From: Paenibacillus glacialis
GTDB lineage: Bacteria > Bacillota > Bacilli > Paenibacillales > Paenibacillaceae
Length of the DNA: 64,000 bases
Assembly (NCBI RefSeq): GCF_001637205.1
Contig: NZ_LVJH01000027.1
Coordinates: 1-64,000 of the forward strand
Direction: 5' to 3'
Part shown: piece after piece, positions 45,321 through 54,780 of the stretch
How the letters are laid out: each line of letters starts with the position of its first letter
Position numbering within the stretch: the stretch's first letter is position 1
The notes under the pieces: model-generated
What the model was told of the DNA's origin: nothing
The model's database searches: none
Seen by the model: only the letters and a program-made list of their open reading frames with translations
Translations under genes and position numbers: made by a program

Positions 45321-46196
45321 TTAGCCTCCAAAAAAAGTTGCCATCCTTCTCAAGAATGCCTTTGCAGCTTGACTTAAATATTTATCATTACGATAAAACA
45401 TCTCCAACTTCCTCGTAGGTGAATGACTGATTGGAATTGCACAAATTCCGATGGATTGGAAACTTTCAATCAGTTGACTAGGTTGAATAGTAGCTCCTAT
45501 GCCTTCTTTTACGAGTTGAAAGAGTGATGCAACGGATCCAGTCTCCATACAAGTATCGATAGAAATTTCCTGATCTTCACACCACATATCAATTAAATCA
45601 CGACCATAGTAGCCCTTAGGATACATAACCAAAGGTAGATTCACCAAGTCCGCAGGCACAACAACCTCTTTATCTGCTAAATCATGTTCTTCATTAACAT
45701 AAAGACTATACGACTCTGTATAGAAAGGTATCCGATGTAATCGATGATCAGGTTGAATCTCTAACCCAACACCAATATCAACTTCATTATCTAGCACATT
45801 ATTTAAAATATCCATGGATGGTATCACTTGAACTTTCGTATTTGGAAATTCCTTGTGGAAGTCTACGAGTAAAGAGGTTAATCGATAATCAAGGTCGGAT
45901 GGTAGGACTGCTACCCGTAAATAACCGGAATTCAGATTTGTAAGATCAGCTATGGCATTCGTAGCATTTTCTAATTGTTGAATAACTTGTAAAGCGTGAT
46001 GCTGAAGGAGCTCACCCGCTTCAGTCTTAAACGTCTTTTTTCCTATACGATCGAACAGAGGTACGCCTAACTCATCTTCTAATACACGAATTTGTTGACT
46101 TAGCGTAGGCTGCGAAATCCGCAGTTTAAATGCCGCTTCAGAAAAATGTAGTTCGCTACATAATACAAGAAAATACTGCAGTTGCCTGATTTCCAT
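45321..46196 (-). CDS. LysR-family transcriptional regulator
   Basis: This 291-aa protein starts with MEIRQLQYFLVLCSELHFSE and the recognition helix RISQPTLSQQIRVLEDELG, followed by the two-lobed effector domain. It is of the CynR/GltC type. It is divergent from a CynX-type transporter gene and faces an inverted repeat that is the probable binding site. Confidence 0.92.
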   Translation of the reverse strand: MEIRQLQYFLVLCSELHFSEAAFKLRISQPTLSQQIRVLEDELGVPLFDRIGKKTFKTEAGELLQHHALQVIQQLENATNAIADLTNLNSGYLRVAVLPSDLDYRLTSLLVDFHKEFPNTKVQVIPSMDILNNVLDNEVDIGVGLEIQPDHRLHRIPFYTESYSLYVNEEHDLADKEVVVPADLVNLPLVMYPKGYYGRDLIDMWCEDQEISIDTCMETGSVASLFQLVKEGIGATIQPSQLIESFQSIGICAIPISHSPTRKLEMFYRNDKYLSQAAKAFLRRMATFFGG

Positions 46197-46211
46197 ACGA
46201 CATCCTCCTTC

Positions 46212-46234
46212 AACTATAGCCTTAAACTATAGTT
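46212..46234. promoter_or_regulatory. LysR binding site
   Basis: AACTATAG (46212-46219) and CTATAGTT (46227-46234) are perfect inverted half-sites separated by 7 nt, in the spacer between the regulator and the transporter gene. It contains the T-N11-A form of LysR targets. Confidence 0.68.
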
Positions 46235-46313
46235 CTAATAGAAATAGTAGTATTGATCTATCATAAATGCAAGTCTACAATGAAATCTATGATAAAGGAA
46301 GAAGGTGCTTCAT

Positions 46314-47474
46314 ATGCGTGTTGTTTACCTCGTTATGATTATATGTTTAGTTTCATTGAATTTAAGGCCCTCCATTACTTCTGTGGGTCCCTTACTCGAT
46401 ATTATCCAGACCAGTTTAGGAATGAGCGGGCTGACTGCTAGTTTAATAACCACCCTACCAGTATTATGTATGGGCCTATTCGCTATTGCATCCATCAAGT
46501 TAAATAACCGTTTAGGAATCGAGAAATCTCTACTGTTAGCTATGTCCTTAATATTTACGGCGACTTTACTCCGTATGTCCGTCAATGATAGCATTTTATT
46601 GCTAAGTACAGCTTTTGTATCTGGTATGGGTATAGGCATTGCTGGCCCCTTAATTTCAGGGTTTATTAAAAAGTACTTTCCCGAAAAACCAGGATTCACA
46701 GGTATTTATTCCGTATTCATGGTCATTGGTGCGGCGATTGCATCTAGCTTTTCTATACCTTTATTCCACAGCCTGAATGATTCTTGGCAACAGTCATTAA
46801 GTTTCTGGAGCATATTAGCAATCCCAGCTTCTTTACTTCTACTCCCACTTTTAAAAAGTAGTAAACCTAATAACAATCCCATATCCATTTCGTCCTTATT
46901 TATAAAAAATAAACGTGTGAATCTACTCATGTTATTTTTCGGGTGTATGGCAGCTATTTTTTATTCTATAACAGCTTGGTTAGCTCCCATCGTGCAATCA
47001 ACAGGCTTAAGCCAAGCTCAATCTGGCAATATCCTCACCTTGTTTACAGTGATTCAAATTCCGATCAGTTTAACAATGCCGATGATTGTTAGTAAAACAG
47101 GTAATCGAAAAATGTGGTTACTACTCTGTAGTCTATCTGAAGTCATAGGCATAATATTGCTAATGCTACACTTCTACCCATGGGTAGCTACAGTATTTCT
47201 AGGTATAGGTGCTGGTGGTCTATTCCCATTAGCCATACTCATGCCTATACAAGAAGCTAGGAATACAACCGAAGCCATATCATGGACTGCGATGGTACAA
47301 TTCGGAGGTTATCTGTTAGGATCTCTTGGTCCTGCATTTATTGGGCTAACAGTAGATCTATTTGGCAATTTCGTTCCAGCATTGATTGTATTAGTGATCA
47401 TTATATGTATCATGACTTTTGCAATCTTAAAAATAGGGAACACAACAGAACACATAGAACAAGCTACTAAGTAA
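46314..47474 (+). CDS. CynX/NimT-type MFS transporter
   Basis: This 386-aa protein has 12 membrane helices and the CynX start LVSLNLRPSITSVGPLL. Members carry cyanate, nitroimidazole-like or other small anions. ATG at 46314 has GAAGGTG upstream; a GTG 9 nt earlier is in the site. It probably depends on the LysR protein. Confidence 0.88.
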   Translation: MRVVYLVMIICLVSLNLRPSITSVGPLLDIIQTSLGMSGLTASLITTLPVLCMGLFAIASIKLNNRLGIEKSLLLAMSLIFTATLLRMSVNDSILLLSTAFVSGMGIGIAGPLISGFIKKYFPEKPGFTGIYSVFMVIGAAIASSFSIPLFHSLNDSWQQSLSFWSILAIPASLLLLPLLKSSKPNNNPISISSLFIKNKRVNLLMLFFGCMAAIFYSITAWLAPIVQSTGLSQAQSGNILTLFTVIQIPISLTMPMIVSKTGNRKMWLLLCSLSEVIGIILLMLHFYPWVATVFLGIGAGGLFPLAILMPIQEARNTTEAISWTAMVQFGGYLLGSLGPAFIGLTVDLFGNFVPALIVLVIIICIMTFAILKIGNTTEHIEQATK

Positions 47475-47815
47475 AATAGCTGATGATGTATGAACTAGAG
47501 ACTCTGAATTAGATTCTATGGAAGCTTAGAAAACTTTCAGCAAATCATTGGCTCGTAGAGAAGTCATGGAACTTTTCGGGAATCTTCCATTTTATATTTG
47601 AATAAATCCGGTCAGCTAATAGAAGAGAATCTTTTGTTTCGTTGAGCGATTTATGAATAACTGCTGATGATTATACTGGAATCCTCGATTCCACCTTGAA
47701 AAAAGGGTGTGGGGCCTCTCTTTTTTAACCAACGTTTGTCCATTTCCTTTCATTATCATTCACATACTATAAATCATAACCGAAAGGTTAACTTTAATAG
47801 ATTGGAGTGTGGACG

Positions 47816-48337
47816 ATGAGCCAGACGGTTTCTTACCTCAATATTCGCAATAGCACGAACTCAACCGTTTATCTAGTTTACGCCTACGAGAATAGACTAT
47901 GTAAACCGGTCAACTACGAAAAACGAGGCTGGTTCCGTATTAGTCCTGGACAAACGATACGACTTTTTCCAGGGTATGTAAATGCATACTTTTATTACTA
48001 CGCCTACAATTTGGCTGGGATTGTATGGGGTGGGCAGTACTTTACCCAAGTGTCTAATCAGGAATTCCGCTGGTGCTGGGATTTAGGAACAACGAATAGT
48101 AGAAGGGTTGGAATGAGACAATTTTTTCATAGTCCGGACTCTATTCTCAATCTGATCTCTAGCAGCAGCCAAAGAAAATTGAAAATGGGCAATATGCGCA
48201 TGGAATTGCCTTCAAAACGTAATGCTGACAAAAAGGTTTGGCGTGGAGTTCCTATGTCCATGTCGGCAAGACGGCTTAAAGGCAGATCAGCTATGACGAA
48301 TCGTTCATCTTTGCCATTAAAATCAAGAGGGAAATAA
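47816..48337 (+). CDS. DUF1036 protein with basic C-terminal tail, copy 1
   Basis: This 173-aa protein has the DUF1036 beta-sandwich (NSTVYLVYAYENRL, GWFRISPGQTIRLFPGYV, YYYAYNLAGIVW, EFRWCWDLG). ATG at 47816 has GGAG 8 nt before. Past residue ~110 comes a basic tail with ELPSKRNADKKVW, PMSMSARRLKGRS and the end NRSSLPLKSRGK. Copy 2 shares the same tail pattern. Function unknown. Confidence 0.85.
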   Translation: MSQTVSYLNIRNSTNSTVYLVYAYENRLCKPVNYEKRGWFRISPGQTIRLFPGYVNAYFYYYAYNLAGIVWGGQYFTQVSNQEFRWCWDLGTTNSRRVGMRQFFHSPDSILNLISSSSQRKLKMGNMRMELPSKRNADKKVWRGVPMSMSARRLKGRSAMTNRSSLPLKSRGK

Positions 48338-48393
48338 CACAAAAACGGACATCGGCAAAGTAAGTATTATCCATCTAAGAAGGAGTGATGACA

Positions 48394-48906
48394 ATGGGTC
48401 TTTATTTCCGTAACCTTTCCAACTCAACCGCATATGTTGCCTACGCCTACTACGATCCCACCTGTACCGACGGAGACACAAAATGGACTAAACTTGGTTG
48501 GTTCCGTTTGGCCCCTGGGCAGAAAGGGCAGGTTTGGAGCGGATACGCGGGTGGACGCACTTTCTATTACTACGCCTATAATTCATCTAGCGAGTGGTCG
48601 GGAGAGTATCCTACCCAAGTCCCTGAAAATAAGTTCACGTGGTGCTGGGACACTGGCTGCAATGTCTGCACTACTGTAAAGTTTAAGAAGATTAATGTGA
48701 GCTGGTACAGACTGGACCAGACAATCAGCTTGACTTCAAGTGTCGGACAAAGAAAATCTACTTCGGGTGATAACATCATGGTATTGCCTACAAAAGTAAA
48801 GTCTAGACTGCGTAAAATCCCTATGAAATCTGCTGGAAAGCTGCCAAAAGGAAAACCTATATTGCTTAACCGCACGTCATTGCCTAAAAAAAGAAATTCT
48901 AGATAA
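48394..48906 (+). CDS. DUF1036 protein with basic C-terminal tail, copy 2
   Basis: This 170-aa paralogue of the preceding gene has NSTAYVAYAYYDPTC, GWFRLAPGQKGQVWSGYA, FYYYAYNSSSEW and TWCWDTGCNVC in the domain, then a tail with LPTKVKSRLRKIPMKSAGK and the end NRTSLPKKRNSR. ATG at 48394 has AAGGAG 8 nt upstream. The gap to copy 1 is 56 nt, so both form an operon ending at 48945. Cysteines in this copy (C21, C91, C95, C98) are not shared with copy 1. Confidence 0.85.
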   Translation: MGLYFRNLSNSTAYVAYAYYDPTCTDGDTKWTKLGWFRLAPGQKGQVWSGYAGGRTFYYYAYNSSSEWSGEYPTQVPENKFTWCWDTGCNVCTTVKFKKINVSWYRLDQTISLTSSVGQRKSTSGDNIMVLPTKVKSRLRKIPMKSAGKLPKGKPILLNRTSLPKKRNSR

Positions 48907-48944
48907 GTTAATCCAGGTTAGCCAAGTTAAATTCGTACAAAACG

Positions 48945-48981
48945 AAAAAGCCATTCGGATGCTTTCCGAAGTGGCTTTCTT
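48945..48981 (+). terminator. Terminator after the DUF1036 operon
   Basis: AAAAAGCCATTCGGA pairs with TCCGAAGTGGCTTT, with one bulge, and TT follows. Confidence 0.75.
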
Positions 48982-49000
48982 GTATTGATACTTGGGATGT

Positions 49001-49150
49001 TCACCGGGATAACTTCGTTGCGAGCGCGTTCCCAATATGCCTATACTGTTTCCTAATATTAACCATATTATTCTCTACGGTGAAATCTAAGGATTCTTCT
49101 GGAATCACATCCAATAACTCCATTAACTTATGAATCACAAATAGACCAAC
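49001..49150 (-). pseudogene. Tail of an unrecognised gene
   Basis: The minus frame between the stop at 49151 and TGA 49001 reads like a protein end (FVIHKLMELLDVIPEESLDF, then RKQYRHIGNALATKLSR) without a start or ribosome binding site. It sits just after the MacB-like ATPase gene and may be a sensor-kinase tail or other remnant; the family is not clear. Confidence 0.25.
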
Positions 49151-49166
49151 CTAATCTAAAACATGT

Positions 49167-49850
49167 TTACAATGGGCTTACCAGAACACCATCCTGCAAA
49201 TAAAGTACACGATCACACCATTCCAGCATTCGTTCATCATGCGTTACCATGACGGCCGCTTTCCCTTCTCTCTTCACTTCGTCAGCCAACATTTGCACAA
49301 CTTCCTTACCACGTTTGAAATCAAGGCTTGCTGTGGGCTCATCTGCGAATAGAATAGCAGGATTGTTCATCCATGCTCTCGCAATCGCAACACGCTGCTT
49401 CTCACCACCAGATAATTTCTCAGGATAATGATTACGGCGTTCCCATATGCCTAGACGTTTCAATAAATATGCTGAGCGTTTCTTGGCTTCACTTGAACTT
49501 AGTTTTGCGATTCCAGCAACAAATAATAGCTGTTCTTCCACTTTTAAATAAGGAAGTAACTGAGCATTTTGAAACATAAAACCTATTTTGTGCAACCGGA
49601 ATTCTGTCAGTTCGGCCTTATTTAAATCTGCAATCGATTCTCCATCGATAAGTATTTCCCCACTTGATGGACTCAGAAGCGCTCCCGCTGTTGAAAGAAA
49701 TGTACTCTTACCAGAACCCGATGGTCCTAGAATAGCAACGAATTCTCCTTCATTTACCGTAAAATCTAATTTATTTAACACAGACAGCGTTGAATCACCG
49801 TCTCCGAAGGTTTTAGTCACTTGAGTCATTACTAATTTAGCTGTTGTCAT
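49167..49850 (-). CDS. ABC transporter ATP-binding protein (MacB-like)
   Basis: This 227-aa ATPase has Walker A (GPSGSGKS), signature ([15 protein letters not shown]) and Walker B (ILFADEPTASLD). It overlaps the permease gene by 4 nt (ATGA) and so pairs with it. Together they form a MacB/FtsX-type envelope transporter. Confidence 0.92.
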   Translation of the reverse strand: MTTAKLVMTQVTKTFGDGDSTLSVLNKLDFTVNEGEFVAILGPSGSGKSTFLSTAGALLSPSSGEILIDGESIADLNKAELTEFRLHKIGFMFQNAQLLPYLKVEEQLLFVAGIAKLSSSEAKKRSAYLLKRLGIWERRNHYPEKLSGGEKQRVAIARAWMNNPAILFADEPTASLDFKRGKEVVQMLADEVKREGKAAVMVTHDERMLEWCDRVLYLQDGVLVSPL

Positions 49851-50965
49851 GCTCCAACCCTCCCAATCGCTTCTAACGCATCAACTTTGGCTACTTTCAA
49901 TACAGATATAAGTGATCCAATTAACGACATACCTACAAACAATGAACTGGTTAATATCAGGGTAGGTGTGCTCAATTGGAACGGCATCGACTCTGGAAGA
50001 ACCATTGTCATTCCGCCTATCATCAATAGACTTATTACAAGACTTGTGACAGATAAAATCAACACTTGTCCAAGGACACTCCACGCTAAGTAAGACGTCT
50101 TCGTTCCCATTGCTTTTAAGATCCCGAACTGACTTGTCTTCTGAATTGTTATGACGTAGAAGAAGACAGCTAGAACTACTGCAGAAATTACGAATAAGAA
50201 AGCAATCATCATAAGTAACGAACCCTGTTCCTCGGAGTATCCAGGAATACTAGCAATGGCTTCTTTCTGTGTAATGACATCCACGCCAGTCAGCCCTTCT
50301 TGTAAGCTTGTCGCTTGGTCGGCTGTTGCATGAACGGCAATGACATTAAATGATGTTAGACGTACAGTTTCACCCTTAACGCCATCGCCTTGCATCATTT
50401 CCAACCAATCCTGTTGATTCATATACACGACGGGCGTATGACTGTAGGAATTGTCTTCTACAAAGCCAGCAACTTTCAAAGTCATTCCAGTCTGCTGATC
50501 GCTTATAACACTTCCAATCTTGATTCCCGACTCTTCCAGCTTCCGATCAACAATGACACTACCTAACGTATCATTTGTAATCGCATCTCCTGCTACAACC
50601 TTAGGTGCAATTGGACCTGTCATATCAACTGCAAAGAAAGTTACATCAGCCTTCATATCAAGATCTGTGGCTGTGATTGTACTCATCTGAATATTTAGTG
50701 GTGTTGCATTGTCATTTCCAACAATGGATCGAACATCTTTCAGATTCGATTCATTCAGCTGCGAACGTCTGAATTTATGTTCAGCATCTCCCTGAACAAC
50801 ATAATAATTCGTTGATTGATTCTCAATCGCTGATATGTTGGCATAAGCTAATCCCTTAGCCAAGCCTGTTACGAACAACACAAGAAAAGAAACCAACAAC
50901 ATAATAACCATAATAAGCGCGTATCTAGCTTTTGAATGGCGTAGTTCTCTTAATGATAGAAACAT
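49847..50965 (-). CDS. FtsX-type ABC transporter permease
   Basis: This 372-aa permease has an N-terminal helix (YALIMVIMLLVSFLVLF), an extracytoplasmic MacB-like domain and three C-terminal helices that end in VDALEAIGRVGA. It works with the ATPase encoded downstream. Substrates may be peptides or lipids; none can be named. Confidence 0.88.
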   Translation of the reverse strand: MFLSLRELRHSKARYALIMVIMLLVSFLVLFVTGLAKGLAYANISAIENQSTNYYVVQGDAEHKFRRSQLNESNLKDVRSIVGNDNATPLNIQMSTITATDLDMKADVTFFAVDMTGPIAPKVVAGDAITNDTLGSVIVDRKLEESGIKIGSVISDQQTGMTLKVAGFVEDNSYSHTPVVYMNQQDWLEMMQGDGVKGETVRLTSFNVIAVHATADQATSLQEGLTGVDVITQKEAIASIPGYSEEQGSLLMMIAFLFVISAVVLAVFFYVITIQKTSQFGILKAMGTKTSYLAWSVLGQVLILSVTSLVISLLMIGGMTMVLPESMPFQLSTPTLILTSSLFVGMSLIGSLISVLKVAKVDALEAIGRVGA

Positions 50966-51058
50966 GTAATCACTCCTTCTAAACTCTCTATAGGTTCATT
51001 TTAGAAGGCGAAAATGAACGGAGTATGAATAACAAATTACAAATAAGGCGACTAGTAT

Positions 51059-52549
51059 TTATGTATTTTTAGGAAACGCGACGCAACGAAGATACATATA
51101 TAGCCCTGACATTAGACCGAATAAACATCCACTCATTAGAAATCTCGTTATATCTAGCAGTGTGTCTTGAAATGAATGGACAAATAGGTATATCAACGAC
51201 ATGGCGCCACATATAGCCACAGTATCTAGAATAATGAAAGGGATCATTCTGATGAATACACCCTTTCCGATGTTTAATGCTCTGAGGTTCCAAGCAGAGG
51301 ATATGATCTCCATCGAAAGAATTCCTGTTGCTGCGCCAATAAAACCTAATCCATGAATTCCTATGAGGAAGTATTGGACAAGTGTAGAACAACAAATCCC
51401 TACGCACAGACCCCAAAAAGGTATCTTTTTAACATCCTGTGACCATAATATGCTGGTCGATATTTCGCGAAATCCGACGATCAGAGGAATCAATGACAAG
51501 CATTTTATCGAAAGATAGGCATCTTCGGTATTGAATATGAATAATGAAAGTTCTTTAGCATAAACAAACAAAAATGTTCCTGAGATTAATCCCCATAACC
51601 ATCCTATTGTAAAAGAAAGTCTTGATAGACGATGGAATTCATCATGATTCCCTTTCTGCCAGTATGCTGCGATTCGGATGGTTGTTGTATGGCTCAGAGC
51701 TCCTGTCACAAGAGTAGGTGTATAGGCAATAACAGTCGCCATACCACTTATAATACCGAACATAGATACAGCTTCCGAAGAAGTATATCCAGCCGAAATT
51801 AATCTACTAGGGATAAGTATAGCATCAATGAATTCAGATGCTGGAATAAGTAAACGCGTGAAAGAGATAATAACGGATGTCCTTAGAAACCAGACAAACG
51901 GCAAAGTAGGCGATTCATTCGGAGAGTGAACTAACTTTTTCTTGTCGATGGATATGAAAGTGGCTAACATAGCAAAAGAGATAAAAGCTCCTATAAAAGT
52001 TGCATAAATCCCTCCTCCTACCGCCCTGTCTATTCCCATTGGCATTAAATGATAGACTAGCAACAACATGCAAAGAATCCGACATCCTTGTTCAAACACT
52101 TCCGAAGCTGCAATAATACTGAATTTCTCCAAGCCTTGCAAATAACCTCTCAATAATCCTAATAATGGGGCTGCCAATATAGCTGGAGCGAGGCTACGAA
52201 GAGCATATTCCAATTTGGAATTCCCTAAAAGTTCGGCTATTTGAGTAGAATTCCAAAAAACTGTCAAGCTGATAATACTGCCTGACAGCACAATATAAAA
52301 AGATGTTATTTTGAGAAAGTGCCAACCGAAAACTGATTTTTTTGCCGTTATAATAGCCAAGGCCGTGGGTAATCCCCCTGAAATCATAACTAAAAATCCA
52401 TAAAAGGAGTAGGCTATTGAATACAATCCGATGCCTTCGGCACCCACAAGTCTTGTTAAGATTACACGACCGATCAGACCAAACAGTTTGACAATAATCA
52501 TCGCACCGACCCTGATGGTAGATTGCTTCAATAAGTGGGACTGTTTCAT
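51059..52549 (-). CDS. SpoVB/MurJ-type lipid flippase
   Basis: This 496-aa protein has about 14 membrane helices of the polysaccharide exporter family, with RVGAMIIVKLFGLIGRVILT at the start and ELSLFIFNTEDAYLSIK late. SpoVB-like proteins flip lipid-linked cell wall or cortex precursors. ATG at 52549 has GGGAGG 4 nt upstream. It ends the block that begins with the histidine-rich gene, after the amidase. Confidence 0.88.
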   Translation of the reverse strand: MKQSHLLKQSTIRVGAMIIVKLFGLIGRVILTRLVGAEGIGLYSIAYSFYGFLVMISGGLPTALAIITAKKSVFGWHFLKITSFYIVLSGSIISLTVFWNSTQIAELLGNSKLEYALRSLAPAILAAPLLGLLRGYLQGLEKFSIIAASEVFEQGCRILCMLLLVYHLMPMGIDRAVGGGIYATFIGAFISFAMLATFISIDKKKLVHSPNESPTLPFVWFLRTSVIISFTRLLIPASEFIDAILIPSRLISAGYTSSEAVSMFGIISGMATVIAYTPTLVTGALSHTTTIRIAAYWQKGNHDEFHRLSRLSFTIGWLWGLISGTFLFVYAKELSLFIFNTEDAYLSIKCLSLIPLIVGFREISTSILWSQDVKKIPFWGLCVGICCSTLVQYFLIGIHGLGFIGAATGILSMEIISSAWNLRALNIGKGVFIRMIPFIILDTVAICGAMSLIYLFVHSFQDTLLDITRFLMSGCLFGLMSGLYMYLRCVAFPKNT

Positions 52550-52634
52550 AATTCCTCCCAGCATAACCATCCATATCATTTATCTCTATTTTATGATATT
52601 GAACAACCATTATGCTGACAAGCCCACAATTTAT

Positions 52635-53762
52635 TTAATCTTTGATGTGGATCAGTATATATTTCGTATTCTGATCCCAACCTAAATCGAATGGGACGCG
52701 ATAACGATCTGCCGTGTGTGAATTTACAATAGGGTATCCGTATGCATCATAACCAACAACAATTGAAAAATGATCGACATCGTTTCCTTGTATTATATAT
52801 CCAATAAGGTCACCCGCTTGGATATGTGATAGAGCTCCATCAGGATACTTTGGAGTTGGAGAAATAATATGCTCAAAATCTCCTAAAGAAACAGATTCTC
52901 CGTAACCACTACGTAGGATGAAATTACTAAAGGAGTCTGTTCTAATCCATCTCTCCGAGCCTCCAGACCTTTTATCGTAACGCCAAATATTAGTCAAAGG
53001 TAATCCGCCAGCTTCCTTATCTCCCATAACTTGAGAAGCGAAATTCGTACAATCTCCACCCTTGCTAGTGTAATCCCTATATTTATTATTGTAACGATGG
53101 TTGTTGCCAGCTCCCCAAGCAACCCCCGCATATTTATTAGCATAACTAATGGCACGTGAACGGTTATATTTATTACTTTTGGATACTTCTCGAGGAGATT
53201 TAATGGATGGAGCCATTCCATTGGGAGTCTTTGCAATTTTATTAGGATTCTCATCGAGAGGATCCAAGTACCATTCTTTGTATATCATCCATTTCCCATT
53301 GACCCTATGAAGTGTAATAAAGTGCCTAGTTCCCACTCCAAAGGATTGTGTTGGAACAATCTTATTGGGGTAATCATAACTAATTTGAAGTGATTGAATC
53401 AGCGAGATAATAGCTTTGTCCGCTTTTTTTGTAACACGTACCAAACGAATGTCACTTTTGGCATCAACCAGTGTTATTGATCGTTTTTTAGCCCATTCGT
53501 TGAGATAGTTTACCCTGTTCTTCTCATGTTGATAGGCATATCTACTTACTTGTTGCTTTGTTAAGTAATGTGCGTCTAACTCATGTATATTCTGATTAAT
53601 CATTACTTCGACTCTAAGGTGAAATATATGATTTAGTACCGCTTCAATTTCTAATTCTTCCTTTGGGTTCTCATCATTAGCATTAGCATTTCCCATTAGA
53701 TTGAAGAATAAAGCTGAACAGATCAATATCAAGACTAATATAGCTTTTCTAAAAATGCTCAT
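52635..53762 (-). CDS. Secreted amidase-domain cell wall protein
   Basis: This 375-aa protein has a signal peptide (about 1-27) and a C-terminal amidase_6-like domain with catalytic C238 (GGDCTNFASQ) and H331 (DVDHFSIVVG). The middle part is a helical/beta region of unknown function. It overlaps the sortase gene by 4 nt, so sortase and amidase are co-translated. It probably cuts or is anchored to peptidoglycan. Confidence 0.85.
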   Translation of the reverse strand: MSIFRKAILVLILICSALFFNLMGNANANDENPKEELEIEAVLNHIFHLRVEVMINQNIHELDAHYLTKQQVSRYAYQHEKNRVNYLNEWAKKRSITLVDAKSDIRLVRVTKKADKAIISLIQSLQISYDYPNKIVPTQSFGVGTRHFITLHRVNGKWMIYKEWYLDPLDENPNKIAKTPNGMAPSIKSPREVSKSNKYNRSRAISYANKYAGVAWGAGNNHRYNNKYRDYTSKGGDCTNFASQVMGDKEAGGLPLTNIWRYDKRSGGSERWIRTDSFSNFILRSGYGESVSLGDFEHIISPTPKYPDGALSHIQAGDLIGYIIQGNDVDHFSIVVGYDAYGYPIVNSHTADRYRVPFDLGWDQNTKYILIHIKD

Positions 53763-54388
53763 CTTTCACCATCCAGCTTCGCAAAAACGATAAGTCTTTT
53801 TTGATGTTCTTTTTTCTTCCGGCTGTATGTTCCAGTACAAGTAATGAGATTCAGTCTTATTTCATCTGTCTCCCCAAAGATTCTTTCTATGGGAGCTTCT
53901 GAGGTAATAAATGATTCAACGGACTCGACCCTATAAGTTAACTGACGATCCAAGTTATCCCGAACAATAATAATATCTCTGGGTTTCAACTTTTTTAAAT
54001 CGAACAAAACTGCAGGACCTGTATAACTGTCAACATGCCCATCCATAATCAAGTTTCCCTTTGCACCTGCTAGAACACCCGGATGTAATATACCAACGAG
54101 ATCCGTGGATTGTGGAACGTCCATTTGACCGTTAGCAAGAACACCCACTGGTTTTATCTTGGAGAATACATGGATGGATGGAATAATAAGTTGCGTTGGC
54201 ATAAAAGGTTTTAATGGTGGAGCCAGTGGTCTATGTGGTTTTATTATTTCAGGAGCGTCTGATAATTTTTTATCGTAACTTCGTTTCCCTTGATTTGTCT
54301 CTAACTGAATAGAATTAGGATTAGGATCACAATTCACTGTAAAAATTGCGAATGTTAGAAGAACATATATCCATCGCCATGTTTTCAT
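53759..54388 (-). CDS. Class F sortase
   Basis: This 209-aa sortase has the catalytic triad H118 (DGHVDSYTG), C184 (LITCTGTYS) and R198 (QKRLIVFA). Its N-terminus (FAIFTVNC) resembles a signal peptide with a possible lipid attachment cysteine C20, but the box is imperfect. Class F sortases join surface proteins or peptides to the envelope. It lies between a His-rich secreted protein with MPKSG and an amidase gene, suggesting that the three work together. Confidence 0.88.
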   Translation of the reverse strand: MKTWRWIYVLLTFAIFTVNCDPNPNSIQLETNQGKRSYDKKLSDAPEIIKPHRPLAPPLKPFMPTQLIIPSIHVFSKIKPVGVLANGQMDVPQSTDLVGILHPGVLAGAKGNLIMDGHVDSYTGPAVLFDLKKLKPRDIIIVRDNLDRQLTYRVESVESFITSEAPIERIFGETDEIRLNLITCTGTYSRKKKEHQKRLIVFAKLDGER

Positions 54389-54430
54389 AATTTAAGAATA
54401 GAAAGAGGGGGGAACCCTCCTTCGTCCTCC

Positions 54431-54703
54431 CTATTCTGTTTGCTCGCTTGCGCCGCCATACCCTGACTTCGGCATTTTTGTTGCTTTAGTCTTCATGCTT
54501 TTTAATTTAATATTCTTTTTGTGAAGACTCTTTTTATGAAGTTTTTTTTCATGAATTTTTTCTTTTGCTTTTTCTTTGTGAATCATTTTGGAATGGATCT
54601 TTTCCTCATGCACTTTTTTCTCATTCACCGGAGCTGCACTTACTGCGGAAACACTGGAAAGCAACAAACAGGCAGACATAATAGCAACTGAGATCTTTTT
54701 CAA
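54431..54703 (-). CDS. Secreted histidine-rich pentad-repeat protein with MPKSG motif
   Basis: TTG at 54703 follows GGAGGG. The 90-aa protein has a signal peptide (1-24, ending AAP), then pentads of the form xKxIH (H32, H37, H42, H51, H56, H61, mainly 5 apart) in a strongly basic helix. The end is MPKSG (77-81) and YGGASEQTE, without a membrane anchor. MPKSG resembles the sortase motif LPxTG. Its gene precedes the class F sortase by 42 nt. Metal binding is possible. Confidence 0.72.
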   Translation of the reverse strand: MKKISVAIMSACLLLSSVSAVSAAPVNEKKVHEEKIHSKMIHKEKAKEKIHEKKLHKKSLHKKNIKLKSMKTKATKMPKSGYGGASEQTE

Positions 54704-54780
54704 TGGTAACCCTCCTAGTGTTTGTTTTCTTCCCCAAGAAGTATAATCTCCAATTGAAAAAACCATTATGCTGGGAATAA

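Noticed and set aside
47475..47815. Spacer before the DUF1036 genes with a GGAATCCTCGATTCC palindrome and a weak hairpin near 47700.
   Set aside because: No coding frame with start and site, hairpin arms poorly matched. I see nothing else in it beyond a possible promoter.
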